Of a DNA stretch of 64,000 nucleotides, positions 7,986 to 16,481 are shown one piece after another. Under the pieces are notes generated by a model. It made no database searches and was not told the DNA's origin. It saw only the letters and a list, made by a program, of their open reading frames with translations. Origin of the DNA: DASUBV01 sp035532295 (GTDB lineage Bacteria; Actinomycetota; Actinomycetes; Streptosporangiales; Streptosporangiaceae). Position 1 is the stretch's first letter; every line of letters begins with the position of its first letter. The position numbers were made by a program, and so were the translations under genes. The stretch spans positions 10,093 through 74,092 of the forward strand of contig DATKRH010000172.1 in the NCBI GenBank assembly GCA_035532295.1, given 5' to 3'.

Positions 7986-9329
7986 ATGAGTCATCACTTT
8001 CTTGGCCGGTTAAAGCAATTCAGCGAATCGGATGCCGTCGTATTCGATGGCAAGACGTCAAATTACCGGGAACTGCTCGCGCTCGTGAATGAATGGCGGA
8101 TTTACCTGGACCGCCAGGAGGTCCGGCCCGGCAGCGTGGTCGTGCTGGAATGCGCGTCTTCCCTGATGGCGTGCGCGGGCCTGCTCGCGCTCGTGGACTG
8201 TGGCGCGATCACCATCCCGCTCGCGCCGCTTCCCGCCGCCAAGCGCCAGGAATTCCTGGAGATCGCTCAGGCCGAGGTCGTCATCACCATCGACGACCAG
8301 GAGAGCCGGCAGTGCGAGCACACCGGCCAGCGGGCCGCTCACGAGCTGTACGACCGGCTGCGTGGCGCCCGGCGGCCGGGCCTGGTGCTGTTCAGCTCGG
8401 GAACGACCGGCCGCAGCAAGGCGTCCGTGCTGGACTTCGAGAAGGTGCTGAGCCGGTATGGCGAGCCCCGGCGTGCGCAGCGCATTCTCTCTTTCCTGAA
8501 CCTCGACCATATCGGCGGCATTAACACGCTGCTGCATACCCTCAGCCAGGGCGGCACGGTCGTCACCATCGCGGACCGCTCGCCGGACAGCGTGTTCGCC
8601 GCGATCGCCGAGCACCGGGTGCAGGTCCTGCCGACGACGCCGACATTCCTCAACATGGTGCTGATCTCGGGCGTCCTGCAGCGCTATCCCGCTCCCACGC
8701 TGGAGTTGATCACCTACGGCACTGAGCCCATGCCGCTGCAGACCTTGCAGCGGCTGAGGGCCGCGCTGCCCGGGGCGCGGCTCAAGCAGACCTATGGCCT
8801 GTCAGAACTCGGGATCCTGCCGACGCGGTCCCGGGCCGACGACACCCTGTGGGTCAAGATAGGCGGTTCCGGGTTTGATTACCGGATCGTCGATGATGTG
8901 CTGTGGATACGCTCCGACATGGCAATGCTGGGGTATCTCAATGCCGCGGCTCCTTTCGATGAGGACGGCTACTTCAATACCCAGGATGTCGTCGAGACCG
9001 ACGGCCCCTATGTCCGGATACTGGGCCGCCGGTCGGAAATCATTAACGTCGGCGGCGAGAAGGTCTATCCGACCGAGGTGGAAAACGTGCTCCTAGAGCT
9101 TCCTAATATCGCCGACGTAACGGTTGCCGGTCATCCGAGCCCGGTGACCGGCATGGTCGTCAAGGCCACGGTCCGGGTCGTCGAAGACGAAGACGAAAAG
9201 GCCGTCCGCGACCGGGTCCGGGAATACTGCCGCGGGCGCCTGGAGCCCTACAAAGTGCCTGTCCTGGTGGCAGTCTCGCGGCTGCCGCAGCATTCCGAGC
9301 GCTTCAAGAAGATCCGGAGTGCGCCATGA
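7986..9329 (+). CDS. ANL-superfamily acyl ligase (AMP-forming)
   Basis: This enzyme adenylates a carboxylic acid and probably loads it onto the acyl carrier protein encoded two genes downstream. The 447-residue protein shows the ANL core motifs in order: FSSGTTGRSKAS (phosphate loop, about 137-148), YGLSELG (about 265), the hinge aspartate region NTQDVVE, GRRSEIINVGGEKVYPTEVE, and the C-terminal lysine region SERFKKIRS. It is shorter than typical 500-550-residue acyl-CoA synthetases because the N-terminal domain is compact. A GAGG site lies seven bases before the ATG at 7986. The stop overlaps the SDR start by four bases. The acid substrate is not predictable by eye. It is the first gene of what looks like a nine-gene operon to 16481. 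Confidence 0.9.
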   Translation: MSHHFLGRLKQFSESDAVVFDGKTSNYRELLALVNEWRIYLDRQEVRPGSVVVLECASSLMACAGLLALVDCGAITIPLAPLPAAKRQEFLEIAQAEVVITIDDQESRQCEHTGQRAAHELYDRLRGARRPGLVLFSSGTTGRSKASVLDFEKVLSRYGEPRRAQRILSFLNLDHIGGINTLLHTLSQGGTVVTIADRSPDSVFAAIAEHRVQVLPTTPTFLNMVLISGVLQRYPAPTLELITYGTEPMPLQTLQRLRAALPGARLKQTYGLSELGILPTRSRADDTLWVKIGGSGFDYRIVDDVLWIRSDMAMLGYLNAAAPFDEDGYFNTQDVVETDGPYVRILGRRSEIINVGGEKVYPTEVENVLLELPNIADVTVAGHPSPVTGMVVKATVRVVEDEDEKAVRDRVREYCRGRLEPYKVPVLVAVSRLPQHSERFKKIRSAP

Positions 9330-10075
9330 CGGCGGCTGGCGCCGCCGACGGCACCAGGGTCGCGGTGGTGAGCGGCGGAAGCCGCGGCCTCGGCCAGGTT
9401 CTGGTGGAGCGGCTACTTCAGGACGGATGGCGGGTCGCGACGTTCAGCCGGACCGCCAGCCCGTTTATCGAGAAGACCGCCGAGACCGCAGGAGATGACT
9501 TCTGGTGGCAGTCGGCCGATCTGGCCCAGGGGCAGTCCATCCGTGACTTCGTGGCCGGCGTCGTCCGCAGGATGAACCGTATTGACCTGCTGATCAACAA
9601 TGCCGGGACGCTGCACCAGGAACTGGCGATGACCATGTCGGCCAAGAGGATCAGCAGCGTGATTACCAGCAACCTGATCGGGCCCGTGACACTCGCCGCC
9701 GCCTGCGCGCGGCCGATGAGCCGGACCGGCGGCGGCATCATAGTCAACGTCTCATCGATCAATGCCATCCGCGGCCACCGGGGAGTCGCGATCTACTCGG
9801 CGGCCAAGGCCGGCCTTGACGGGTTCAGCCGCAGCCTGGCGCGCGAACTTGGCGCGTTTAACATCCGGGTCAACTCGGTGGTCCCCGGATTCTTCGACAC
9901 GGACATGACGGACCAGGTGACGGCGGAAAACCGTGATCGCATATTGCGGCGCACGCCACTTGGCCGGCTCGCGGACATCAATGAGATAGCGGAGGCCACC
10001 CTGTTCCTCTGCTCACCGGCCGCATCATTCATCACCGGGCAGACGATCGTCGTTGACGGAGGTATTACGTGCTAG
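9326..10075 (+). CDS. SDR-family oxidoreductase, FabG-like
   Basis: This 249-residue NAD(P)-dependent short-chain dehydrogenase has SGGSRGLGQ for cofactor binding near residues 15-23, the NNAG motif, the catalytic VSSIN serine and the YSAAK tyrosine/lysine pair. It ends with the FabG-style ITGQTIVVDGG. In this setting (ATGA overlap with the acyl ligase and seven-base overlap with the acyl carrier protein) it most likely reduces an acyl- or beta-ketoacyl-ACP intermediate of the cluster product. The length and C-terminus are typical of 3-oxoacyl-ACP reductases. The substrate is inferred from context only. Confidence 0.9.
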   Translation: MTAAGAADGTRVAVVSGGSRGLGQVLVERLLQDGWRVATFSRTASPFIEKTAETAGDDFWWQSADLAQGQSIRDFVAGVVRRMNRIDLLINNAGTLHQELAMTMSAKRISSVITSNLIGPVTLAAACARPMSRTGGGIIVNVSSINAIRGHRGVAIYSAAKAGLDGFSRSLARELGAFNIRVNSVVPGFFDTDMTDQVTAENRDRILRRTPLGRLADINEIAEATLFLCSPAASFITGQTIVVDGGITC

Positions 10076-10347
10076 CTAAGGAAGCTGTCAGGGAAACGAT
10101 AGTGCGGGAGATCCGGGCCATCGTGGCGGAGGACAGCGAGGAAGACCGGGAGATATCGGGCGACGAGCCGCTGCACGAACTGGCGATTAACTCGCTGATG
10201 CTGGCCCGGCTGCTCGTCCAGCTGGAGGCGGAGATCGGCGTCGATCCTTTCGGCGACGGCGACGTCGCGATCTCAGATGTCCGGTCAGTCGCCGACCTCG
10301 TGGCCGCCTACCAGGACGCCCGGGCGGGCACCAGGATCGCCTCCTGA
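10069..10347 (+). CDS. Stand-alone acyl carrier protein
   Basis: This small acidic 92-residue helical protein shows the phosphopantetheine attachment region ELAINSLMLARLLVQLE, with Ser42 as the likely attachment site. The usual DSL is NSL here, a tolerated variant. A GGAGG at 10058-10062 fits the GTG start at 10069, and the start overlaps the SDR stop by seven bases. It probably carries the acyl group activated by the upstream ligase and modified by the SDR, with release by the type II thioesterase at 16459-17292. No phosphopantetheinyl transferase is in the window. Confidence 0.85.
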   Translation: MLAKEAVRETIVREIRAIVAEDSEEDREISGDEPLHELAINSLMLARLLVQLEAEIGVDPFGDGDVAISDVRSVADLVAAYQDARAGTRIAS

Positions 10348-10372
10348 GGCGGGCAGGCAGAAGGGAGCAACC

Positions 10373-11398
10373 ATGGCGCAGGCACAGCGAACCTACCCAT
10401 CGATCGAGGATTACCTGGGACCTGCCGAGGGCCGGTTCTTCAGCTACGGGTTCCGGCGCAGCGAGCACCAGGTGAGCCAGCTGGTGCTCGCGCCCGCCGC
10501 GGCTCCGGCCGACGGCTCAGGCGCCGGTGCCCGGGCGGTCGCCTCCATCCGGTACCCGGCCGACTGGTCCGTCAAGACGGCGGGCACCGACCTGCGACCG
10601 CACCTCAGCACGGTGGACACGCTGATCATCGCCGTGCAGCTGGCGGAGGCTCACCTGGCGCACGCCCACGGTCTCGACGACAGCCTGCGTGCCGCGATGC
10701 GGCTGCGGAAGGTGACGATCCGGGCGGGCGCGGCGCCGCAGGAGGACCTGGCCGGGATGGCGTGCTCGGCGACGCCGCGCGGGACGGTCCCCGGGGACAT
10801 CGCGGGCACGTTCGTGTCGGTGTACGACTGCGCGGTCGGAAACATGCGGGCGCGCTGCGAGATCGAGCACTCCAGCACCGGGCTGGCCGGTCACGAGGCC
10901 ACCTATGACGCGCTGGAGGACGCGCTCGGGTCGGCCCGCCAGCGTTATTACGGAACCGGGTTCAAGAATCGGCAGCACTACCTGGAGGACGTGCGGGTCG
11001 ACATGACCGACCTGCGGTCGGCCGCGTCGGTGCTGATCGATCCGGGAGATCCGGCGATGGCCGGCATCGAGGGCACGTACCAGCCCGCGCTGTCCATGAT
11101 CGACTGCTTCGTCGTCAGCCTGCAGCTGGCGCAGGTGCTGATGTATGAAATGGACTCGATCTCCCGGCAGGACAGCAACACCCTGTGGATGGTCAAGACC
11201 ATCCTGGAGGCCGCGCGGCCAGATCGTCCCATCACCGGGCCGTTGCCGGCTGAGGCGGCGATCACCGCCAGCCGCCTCCTCCCGCTGCGCGGGGCCACCT
11301 GGCGCAGCGTCGATATCAGCGCCGAGTGCGGCGGCATCGGGTTGCGGGCCTCATTCGCCCACGAGGTACCTGGCCGGCCAGCGGCCAGCAGCAACTAG
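10373..11398 (+). CDS. avrD: AvrD family protein
   Basis: The 341-residue protein begins with the AvrD signature region (SIEDYLGPAEGRFFSYGFRR) and keeps similarity throughout (RYYGTGFKNRQHYLEDV, LSMIDCFVVSLQLAQVL). In Pseudomonas syringae, AvrD directs formation of syringolides, acylated bicyclic elicitors, probably by joining a beta-ketoacyl chain to a sugar. Such proteins are sporadic in actinomycetes. The ATG at 10373 has an AAGGGAG site. Its place right after an acyl ligase, SDR and carrier protein supports the idea that it condenses a carrier-bound acyl chain with a small polyol or sugar. The two internal halves each contain a VDTLIIAVQLAEA or MIDCFVVSLQLAQV type helix, suggesting a duplicated fold. 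The product is unknown. Confidence 0.85.
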   Translation: MAQAQRTYPSIEDYLGPAEGRFFSYGFRRSEHQVSQLVLAPAAAPADGSGAGARAVASIRYPADWSVKTAGTDLRPHLSTVDTLIIAVQLAEAHLAHAHGLDDSLRAAMRLRKVTIRAGAAPQEDLAGMACSATPRGTVPGDIAGTFVSVYDCAVGNMRARCEIEHSSTGLAGHEATYDALEDALGSARQRYYGTGFKNRQHYLEDVRVDMTDLRSAASVLIDPGDPAMAGIEGTYQPALSMIDCFVVSLQLAQVLMYEMDSISRQDSNTLWMVKTILEAARPDRPITGPLPAEAAITASRLLPLRGATWRSVDISAECGGIGLRASFAHEVPGRPAASSN

Positions 11399-11433
11399 GC
11401 CCGGGCCTAGCCCGGAGTCAGGAGGTTTCCGCA

Positions 11434-12138
11434 ATGAAGCTAGCAGTCTCAGGGACTTATTCATCTGGCAAGACCAGGACGGTCATGGCGCTGTCGCACT
11501 ACACCGGGATCCCGCGCACGCTGGCGCTGACTATCCGCGAGATCCTGCCGGCGGCCGTTCCGGGCAAGCGGCTCGCGGAGTGCACGCCCGCGGAGTTCCT
11601 GCAGCTGATGATGCGCCGCCATGTCGGTCGTGCCGTTCACGAGAGCCTGCTCGGTGATGAGTTCATCTCCGATGGCTCCTCGCTCCAGGAATGGCTGTAC
11701 GGAGCGGCCAGGGTCATCCACGGAATGAATCCGAGCGCGACGGCCGGCCAGCCGCCGGAGCGGCCTGACGACGAGATGATCTTTTTCGAGAAGGTGGTCG
11801 CGCAATTCGGCCACGCGTTCAAGCAGCACGTCAAGGCCACCTTCGACGTCTATGTTCACCTGCGCCACGAACTGGACATCGCCAACGACGGCCACCGGCC
11901 GATGAACGATGGCTTCCGCGCGACGATCGACGAGATGCTGCTCGCCACCCTGGATGAGCTGCGGATCCCCTACCACGTGATCGGCGGCGGCTTCGCCGAG
12001 CGCATCACCGCCATCGCGGCGGCCCTCGGCCTGCCGACGGTCATGGACCTCGACCGGGCGATCGCCGCGGCCGACTCCGACTACGCCGCCATCGACAAGC
12101 GGCTGGAGACCGAGCGGGTCCGTGCGGCACGCAGCTGA
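11434..12138 (+). CDS. P-loop AAA/NadR-type ATPase or kinase
   Basis: This 234-residue protein opens directly with a Walker A motif, MKLAVSGTYSSGKTRT (GTYSSGKT at about 7-14), as in the AAA_28/NadR-like nucleotide-kinase group. It ends with a helical region. A clear GGAGG at 11421-11425 fixes the ATG at 11434. It follows avrD by 35 bases and precedes the SnoaL-like gene in the same direction. Small P-loop proteins of this type can phosphorylate a metabolite, so a role in modifying or self-protecting against the cluster product is possible. I see no motif naming the substrate. Confidence 0.7.
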   Translation: MKLAVSGTYSSGKTRTVMALSHYTGIPRTLALTIREILPAAVPGKRLAECTPAEFLQLMMRRHVGRAVHESLLGDEFISDGSSLQEWLYGAARVIHGMNPSATAGQPPERPDDEMIFFEKVVAQFGHAFKQHVKATFDVYVHLRHELDIANDGHRPMNDGFRATIDEMLLATLDELRIPYHVIGGGFAERITAIAAALGLPTVMDLDRAIAAADSDYAAIDKRLETERVRAARS

Positions 12139-12181
12139 GCCGCCACCTCGCGCCCACCCACCTGAGACGGGAGAGACTGCC

Positions 12182-12631
12182 ATGAACATCCCCGCCGGCA
12201 CCTCGGCGCAAGCGCGCAAGCAGCGCATCGCGCTGCTATTTGAGGAGATCATCACCAACGGCAGGCTGGACCTCGCCGACGAGATATTCGCCGAGGACTT
12301 CCGCTGGCCGCAGTTTGACTTGCACGGCCCCGATGGCGTGCGCGCCTGGGTAACCGCCTTCCGGGCCGCCTTCCCCGACATCAGCGACATGGTGCAGGAG
12401 CAGGTCGCCGAGGCCGACATCGTGGTCACCCGGGTGGAGTGCATCGGCACGCAGCTGGGGCCGTTCCGCGGGCTGCCGCCCAGCGGCAGGAAGGCCACGT
12501 TCACGGCGATCGGCATCGACCGGTTCCGGGGCGAGAAGGTCGTGGAGCGGTCGGCGCATTTCGACATCGTGGACCTCATGCGCCAGCTAGGTCATCAGAC
12601 GCTGGACATCCCGGAAACCAGCCGGCCGTGA
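12182..12631 (+). CDS. SnoaL-like / ester cyclase family protein
   Basis: This 149-residue protein has the NTF2-like alpha+beta barrel pattern of SnoaL polyketide cyclases and ester cyclases: helix KQRIALLFEEIITNGRLD, then LADEIFAEDFRWP, GVRAWVTAFRAAFPDI, the strand IVVTRVECIGTQLGPFRGLPPSGR and the ending KVVERSAHFDIVDLMRQLG. Family members perform aldol cyclisations, hydrolysis or simply bind small ligands. Here it may shape or cyclise the AvrD product. A GGGAGAG site precedes the ATG at 12182; the open frame extends 60 bases further up but begins in the previous gene. Confidence 0.75.
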   Translation: MNIPAGTSAQARKQRIALLFEEIITNGRLDLADEIFAEDFRWPQFDLHGPDGVRAWVTAFRAAFPDISDMVQEQVAEADIVVTRVECIGTQLGPFRGLPPSGRKATFTAIGIDRFRGEKVVERSAHFDIVDLMRQLGHQTLDIPETSRP

Positions 12632-12644
12632 CGCCGCCGGCCAG

Positions 12645-12684
12645 GCCAGCCCGGCTGGGGCCAGCCCGGCTGGGGCCAGCCCGG
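12645..12684. repeat. 15-bp tandem repeat between SnoaL-like and hydroxylase genes
   Basis: The unit GCCAGCCCGGCTGGG occurs twice perfectly (12645-12659, 12660-12674) and a third time for ten bases. It lies in noncoding DNA 15 bases before the next GTG start, so its 15-bp period is not due to reading-frame constraint. Each unit contains CCAGCCCGGCTGG, which can fold on itself. Confidence 0.95.
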
Positions 12685-12698
12685 GGCGGGGCGCGGGC

Positions 12699-13649
12699 GT
12701 GAGACCGGTCAGGTTCGCCTACTTCCGGCCGGACACGATCGAGGCCGCGGTGGAGTGCCTGCGGGACGGCGACGGGACGGCCCGGATCCTGGCCGGTGGC
12801 CAGAGCCTGGTCCCGCTGCTCAACCGTCGGCTGGTCCGCCCCGGCGCGCTGGTCGACCTGGGCCAGATTGCGGGACTGCGCTACCTGGCCTGCGACGAAG
12901 ACATGCTGCGGATCGGCGCCATGACCACCCACGCCGACATCGAGGCGGCCAGCGACCCGGCCGTCCTGGCGCAGTTCGGCGTCCTGCCCAGCTCGGCGCG
13001 GCACATCGGGCACCTGCCGGTCCGTACCCGGGGCACCTTCGGCGGCAGCATCGCGCACGCCGACCCGGGCGCGCAGTGGTGCCTGCTGTCGGTGCTGCTC
13101 GATGCGCAGATCGTGCTGCACGGACCGGCTGGTTCCCGCACCGTGCCCGCCGCGGCCTTCTTCACCGGAGCGCACCGGACGGTGGCGGCCCCGGCGGAGA
13201 TCGTGACGGAGGTCCGGTTCCCGCACCGGGCACCTGTCGCGGCGCTGGCCGAGTTCGGCTTCCGGGCGGGCCACTCGCCGCTGGTAGCAGCCGCGGCGGC
13301 GGTCGAGCTGGGTCCGCTGGGCATGGTGCTCAGCGCGCGGATCGCGCTGAGCGGCGTCGCGGACCGGCCGATCCGGGCCACCGCCGCCGAGGAGTCGCTG
13401 ACCGGCGAGATCCTGCGGCCCGGCCTGATCAGCCAGCTGGCGCGGCAGGTGGCGCGGGGCCTGCGGCCGCCTGGCGACACGCCCGCGGACGCGCGCGACC
13501 GGGCTGACCTCGCCGAGGCGCTGATGGGCCGCGCGCTACAGGACTGCGTGCTACAGGACTGTGCGCTACAGAACTGCGCGTCCGGGCGGAGCACCGCGGG
13601 TGCGTTCCGCACTGACACGAAGCGGAATGGAGACGGTCATGACCGATAA
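12699..13649 (+). CDS. Molybdenum hydroxylase, FAD-binding medium subunit
   Basis: The 316-residue protein is the CoxM/XdhB-type flavin subunit that passes electrons from the iron-sulfur subunit to the acceptor. The FAD-binding signatures AGGQSLVPLLNRRL (about 30-43) and TRGTFGGSIAHADPGAQW (about 107-124) are clear. The GTG at 12699 is the natural start (FAYFRPDTIEAAVECL follows at once). The C-terminus carries a degenerate 15-bp triplication giving ALQDC-VLQDC-ALQNC, so the tail is unusually cysteine-rich and poorly conserved. It overlaps the next gene by 11 bases; together with the next two genes it forms an M-S-L set. Confidence 0.92.
   Translation: MRPVRFAYFRPDTIEAAVECLRDGDGTARILAGGQSLVPLLNRRLVRPGALVDLGQIAGLRYLACDEDMLRIGAMTTHADIEAASDPAVLAQFGVLPSSARHIGHLPVRTRGTFGGSIAHADPGAQWCLLSVLLDAQIVLHGPAGSRTVPAAAFFTGAHRTVAAPAEIVTEVRFPHRAPVAALAEFGFRAGHSPLVAAAAAVELGPLGMVLSARIALSGVADRPIRATAAEESLTGEILRPGLISQLARQVARGLRPPGDTPADARDRADLAEALMGRALQDCVLQDCALQNCASGRSTAGAFRTDTKRNGDGHDR
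13533..13577. repeat. 3 x 15-bp degenerate tandem repeat in the flavin subunit tail
   Basis: Three units based on GCGCTACAGGACTGC, the second with two mismatches and the third with one. They encode pentapeptides ending in cysteine. Confidence 0.9.
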
Positions 13650-14136
13650 CGCCGACGGCAGCATCGCCGTCCCGGTGACGATCACAGTGAACGGGCGGGA
13701 CCACTCCCGGCTGATCGAGCCCTGGCGAAGCCTCGCCGACGTCCTGCGCCGGGACCTCGGGCTGACCGGCACCAGGGTCGCCTGCGACCTCGGAGCCTGC
13801 GGCACGTGCACCGTGCTGGTCAACGGTGACCCGGTTCGCGCCTGCCTGCTGCTCGCCGTCCAGGCAGATGGCCAGCGCGTGGAGACGGTGGAGTCGCTCA
13901 CCGCGGCCGACGGCACGCTCGGCGGGCTGCAGCAGGCCTTCAGCGAGCGGCACGCACTCCAGTGCGGGTTCTGCACCCCCGGCTTCCTGATGCTGGGCAC
14001 CGCGTTACTGCGCGCGACCGGCGCGCCGAGCCGTGAGCAGGTCAGGGAATGCGTGTCGGCCAACCTGTGCCGGTGTACCGGCTATGGCGCCATCATTGAC
14101 GCGATCGAGCTCGCCGCGGCCGGGAGCCAGGAATGA
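13639..14136 (+). CDS. Molybdenum hydroxylase, [2Fe-2S] small subunit
   Basis: This 165-residue CoxS-type subunit carries two [2Fe-2S] clusters. The N-terminal plant-ferredoxin cluster uses the CDLGACGTCTVLVNG segment plus a later Cys (PVRACL). The C-terminal helical cluster uses CGFCTPGF and CVSANLCRCTGYG. The ATG at 13639 is eight bases after a GGAG and lies within the last codons of the flavin subunit. The stop overlaps the large subunit start (ATGA). It forms a complete electron relay with the neighbours. Confidence 0.95.
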   Translation: MTDNADGSIAVPVTITVNGRDHSRLIEPWRSLADVLRRDLGLTGTRVACDLGACGTCTVLVNGDPVRACLLLAVQADGQRVETVESLTAADGTLGGLQQAFSERHALQCGFCTPGFLMLGTALLRATGAPSREQVRECVSANLCRCTGYGAIIDAIELAAAGSQE

Positions 14137-16481
14137 GCACCCTCGGCCAGTCGATCCGGCGGCTCGAGGATGACCGGCTGCTGCGTGGTCACGGCCGGTT
14201 CCACGACGATGTAGTCCGGCCGGGCCAGCTCTGGATGCGCGTGGTGCGCTCGCCGGTGGCGCACGCGCGCATCCGCGGCATCGACACCGCCGCGGCGCGG
14301 AGCATGGCCGGCGTCGCGTGCGTGATCACGGCCGCCGACCTGGCCGGGATGCCGCGCATTCCGGTCCGCCAGCCCGCCCCGGGCATCGATTTCACGCCGT
14401 ACCTGCAGGCACCGCTGGCCGCGGAATTCGTCCGGTACGTCGGGGATCCGGTCGCGGCCGTGCTGGCAGACGATCCCTACGTCGCCGAGGACGCCGCCGA
14501 GCAGGTGGGCGTGGACCTCGCGGACCTCCCAGTGGCGCTGGACGCGCGGCTGGCGGCGGACCTGCGTCCGGAGTGCTGGGGCGGCGCACGGGCCGAGGTG
14601 GGCGTCGTCGAGTTCGGCTATGGCGACGTTGACCGGATACTCGACACCGCGCCGCAGGTGATCTCGCTGCACCTGCGGATCGGCCGGCACAGCGGTACGC
14701 CGCTGGAAACGCGCGGCCTGGTAGCCGAGTACGACGACCGGTCCGGCCGGCTGACCATCTGGGGCGCCACGAAGGTGCCGTACTTCAACCGGCGCGTGCT
14801 GGCGCGGATGCTCGGCATGGCCGAGCACCAGATCCACATGCTGGAGACCGACGCGGGCGGCAGCTTCGGCGTGCGCGGCGAGTTCTACCCCGAGGACCTG
14901 CTCGTGCCTTATCTCGCCAGGCGGTCCGGGCGCCCCGTGAAATGGACCGAGGACCGCGCCGAGCACCTGGTGGCCGCCAACCACGCCCGGGAGCAGGAGC
15001 ACACCATCGACCTGGCCTTCGACGATGACTGCCGGCTCCTGGGCCTGCGGAACGAGGTGTGGCTGGATAACGGCGGCTACGTCCGCACCCATGGCGTGGT
15101 CGTCGCTGTGCTGACCGCGGGGATGATGCCCGGCACCTACCGGCTGCCCGGCTTCCGGTCCCGGGTGCATGTCGTCACCACCAACAAGACTCCCATCGGC
15201 ACGTACCGGGCACCGGGCCGTTTCCAGAACAACTTCGTCCGCGAGCACGCGCTTGACGTCGCCGCGACGCGGCTGGGGATCGATCCGGTGGAGCTGCGCC
15301 GCCGCAACCTGCTGGACGCCACGGAACTCCCGCACGCGCGCCCGCTGCAGATCTTCGGTGCCCCGATGCTCCTCGACGGCAAGGATCACCGGGAGCACTT
15401 CGACAAGTCCATGGCGGCGGTCGGCTACGCCCGGTGGCGCGCCGAGGCGCGCGACGCCCGCGGCGATGGCCGGCTCGTGGGTGCTGGCTGTGCCGTCATC
15501 CTGGAGAAGGCTGGCCTCGGGCACGACAGCGCCGTGGTCGACGTGGACACCACTGGGGCGGTCCGGGTCGCGGTCGGCGGTGCGAGTGCCGGCCAGGGGA
15601 TCGAGACGGTCATGGCGCAGATCGTGGCGGCGGCCTTCGACATCGCCCCGGATCTGGTGAAGGTCGTCCTGTCCGATACCGACATCCTTCCCGATGGCGG
15701 TGGCACCTTCGCGAGCCGCTCCACGGTGGTCGGCGGGATGGCCGCCAAGATGGCGGCCGACGAGGCTGTTAGCAAGGCGAAGCGGGTCGCCGCCGACCTG
15801 CTCGGGGTCCCCGTGGCCGGCCTGCGGATGGAGAGCGGCGCCTTCGTCGCGACGGCCACCGGTGCCAGGGTCACGCTCGCCGAGGTCGCGACGGCATCCT
15901 ACGCCCCGCCGCAGGTCAGAACCGGCGCGGAAACCGGGCTGATCGGACGGGGCACCTATGTCGCCGAAGGCATGACGTACCCGTATGGCGCGCACTACGC
16001 CCAGGTCGAGGTTGACGCGCAGACCGGCGCGGTCCGGGTCCTGCGGTATGCCGTCACGTATGAGATCGGCCGGGCGGTCAACCCCGCCATGGTCGCCGGA
16101 CAGCTCGCCGGCGGCGCGGTGCAGGGGATCGGCGGCGCGCTGATGGAGGAGTTCCGGTACGACGATCAGGGCCGCCCGCTGTCGGTGACCTTCGCCGACT
16201 ACCGGTGGCCGCGGGCGTCCGACCTCCCGGAGCTGCAGGTGGAGATCTTCGAGGATTCGCCGGCGCCGGGCAACCCGCTCGGCGTGCGCGGCGCGGGCGA
16301 GGGCGGAACGGCCGGCGCCGGCGCGGCGATCGCCAATGCGGTGCGCGATGCGCTGCAGCTGACCGGGGACGTCGGCGCGCTGCCGCTGGACCCGCGGCGG
16401 GTCCGGGACCTGCTGCGCCGGCGGGACAGCGAGAACCTCGCGCAGCCGGCTCAGCTGGCTAGCCGGCCGGGGCCGCGCTGA
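14133..16481 (+). CDS. Molybdenum hydroxylase, molybdopterin-binding large subunit
   Basis: The 782-residue catalytic subunit belongs to the xanthine dehydrogenase/CO dehydrogenase large-subunit family. The start SIRRLEDDRLLRGHGRFHDD is typical. The active-site loop reads GTYRAPGRFQ, not the AYRCSFR of form I CO dehydrogenase, so CO oxidation is unlikely. The near-terminal GAGEGGTAGAG contains the catalytic glutamate. Such enzymes hydroxylate N-heterocycles, aldehydes or aromatic acids. Here it follows the AvrD-cluster genes in one transcription unit and is plausibly a tailoring oxidase. It overlaps the convergent thioesterase gene by 23 bases at the 3' end, so the last residues are shared coding DNA. 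Molybdenum cofactor maturation genes are not present. Confidence 0.93.
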   Translation: MSTLGQSIRRLEDDRLLRGHGRFHDDVVRPGQLWMRVVRSPVAHARIRGIDTAAARSMAGVACVITAADLAGMPRIPVRQPAPGIDFTPYLQAPLAAEFVRYVGDPVAAVLADDPYVAEDAAEQVGVDLADLPVALDARLAADLRPECWGGARAEVGVVEFGYGDVDRILDTAPQVISLHLRIGRHSGTPLETRGLVAEYDDRSGRLTIWGATKVPYFNRRVLARMLGMAEHQIHMLETDAGGSFGVRGEFYPEDLLVPYLARRSGRPVKWTEDRAEHLVAANHAREQEHTIDLAFDDDCRLLGLRNEVWLDNGGYVRTHGVVVAVLTAGMMPGTYRLPGFRSRVHVVTTNKTPIGTYRAPGRFQNNFVREHALDVAATRLGIDPVELRRRNLLDATELPHARPLQIFGAPMLLDGKDHREHFDKSMAAVGYARWRAEARDARGDGRLVGAGCAVILEKAGLGHDSAVVDVDTTGAVRVAVGGASAGQGIETVMAQIVAAAFDIAPDLVKVVLSDTDILPDGGGTFASRSTVVGGMAAKMAADEAVSKAKRVAADLLGVPVAGLRMESGAFVATATGARVTLAEVATASYAPPQVRTGAETGLIGRGTYVAEGMTYPYGAHYAQVEVDAQTGAVRVLRYAVTYEIGRAVNPAMVAGQLAGGAVQGIGGALMEEFRYDDQGRPLSVTFADYRWPRASDLPELQVEIFEDSPAPGNPLGVRGAGEGGTAGAGAAIANAVRDALQLTGDVGALPLDPRRVRDLLRRRDSENLAQPAQLASRPGPR

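Noticed and set aside
14082..15995. A 637-codon minus-strand frame opposite the molybdenum hydroxylase large subunit
   Set aside because: Low-complexity product and no ribosome site; the plus strand encodes an obvious enzyme in a complete three-subunit set.
14133..16481. Annotation as carbon monoxide dehydrogenase large subunit
   Set aside because: The active-site loop is GTYRAPGR, not the form I CO dehydrogenase motif AYRCSFR.
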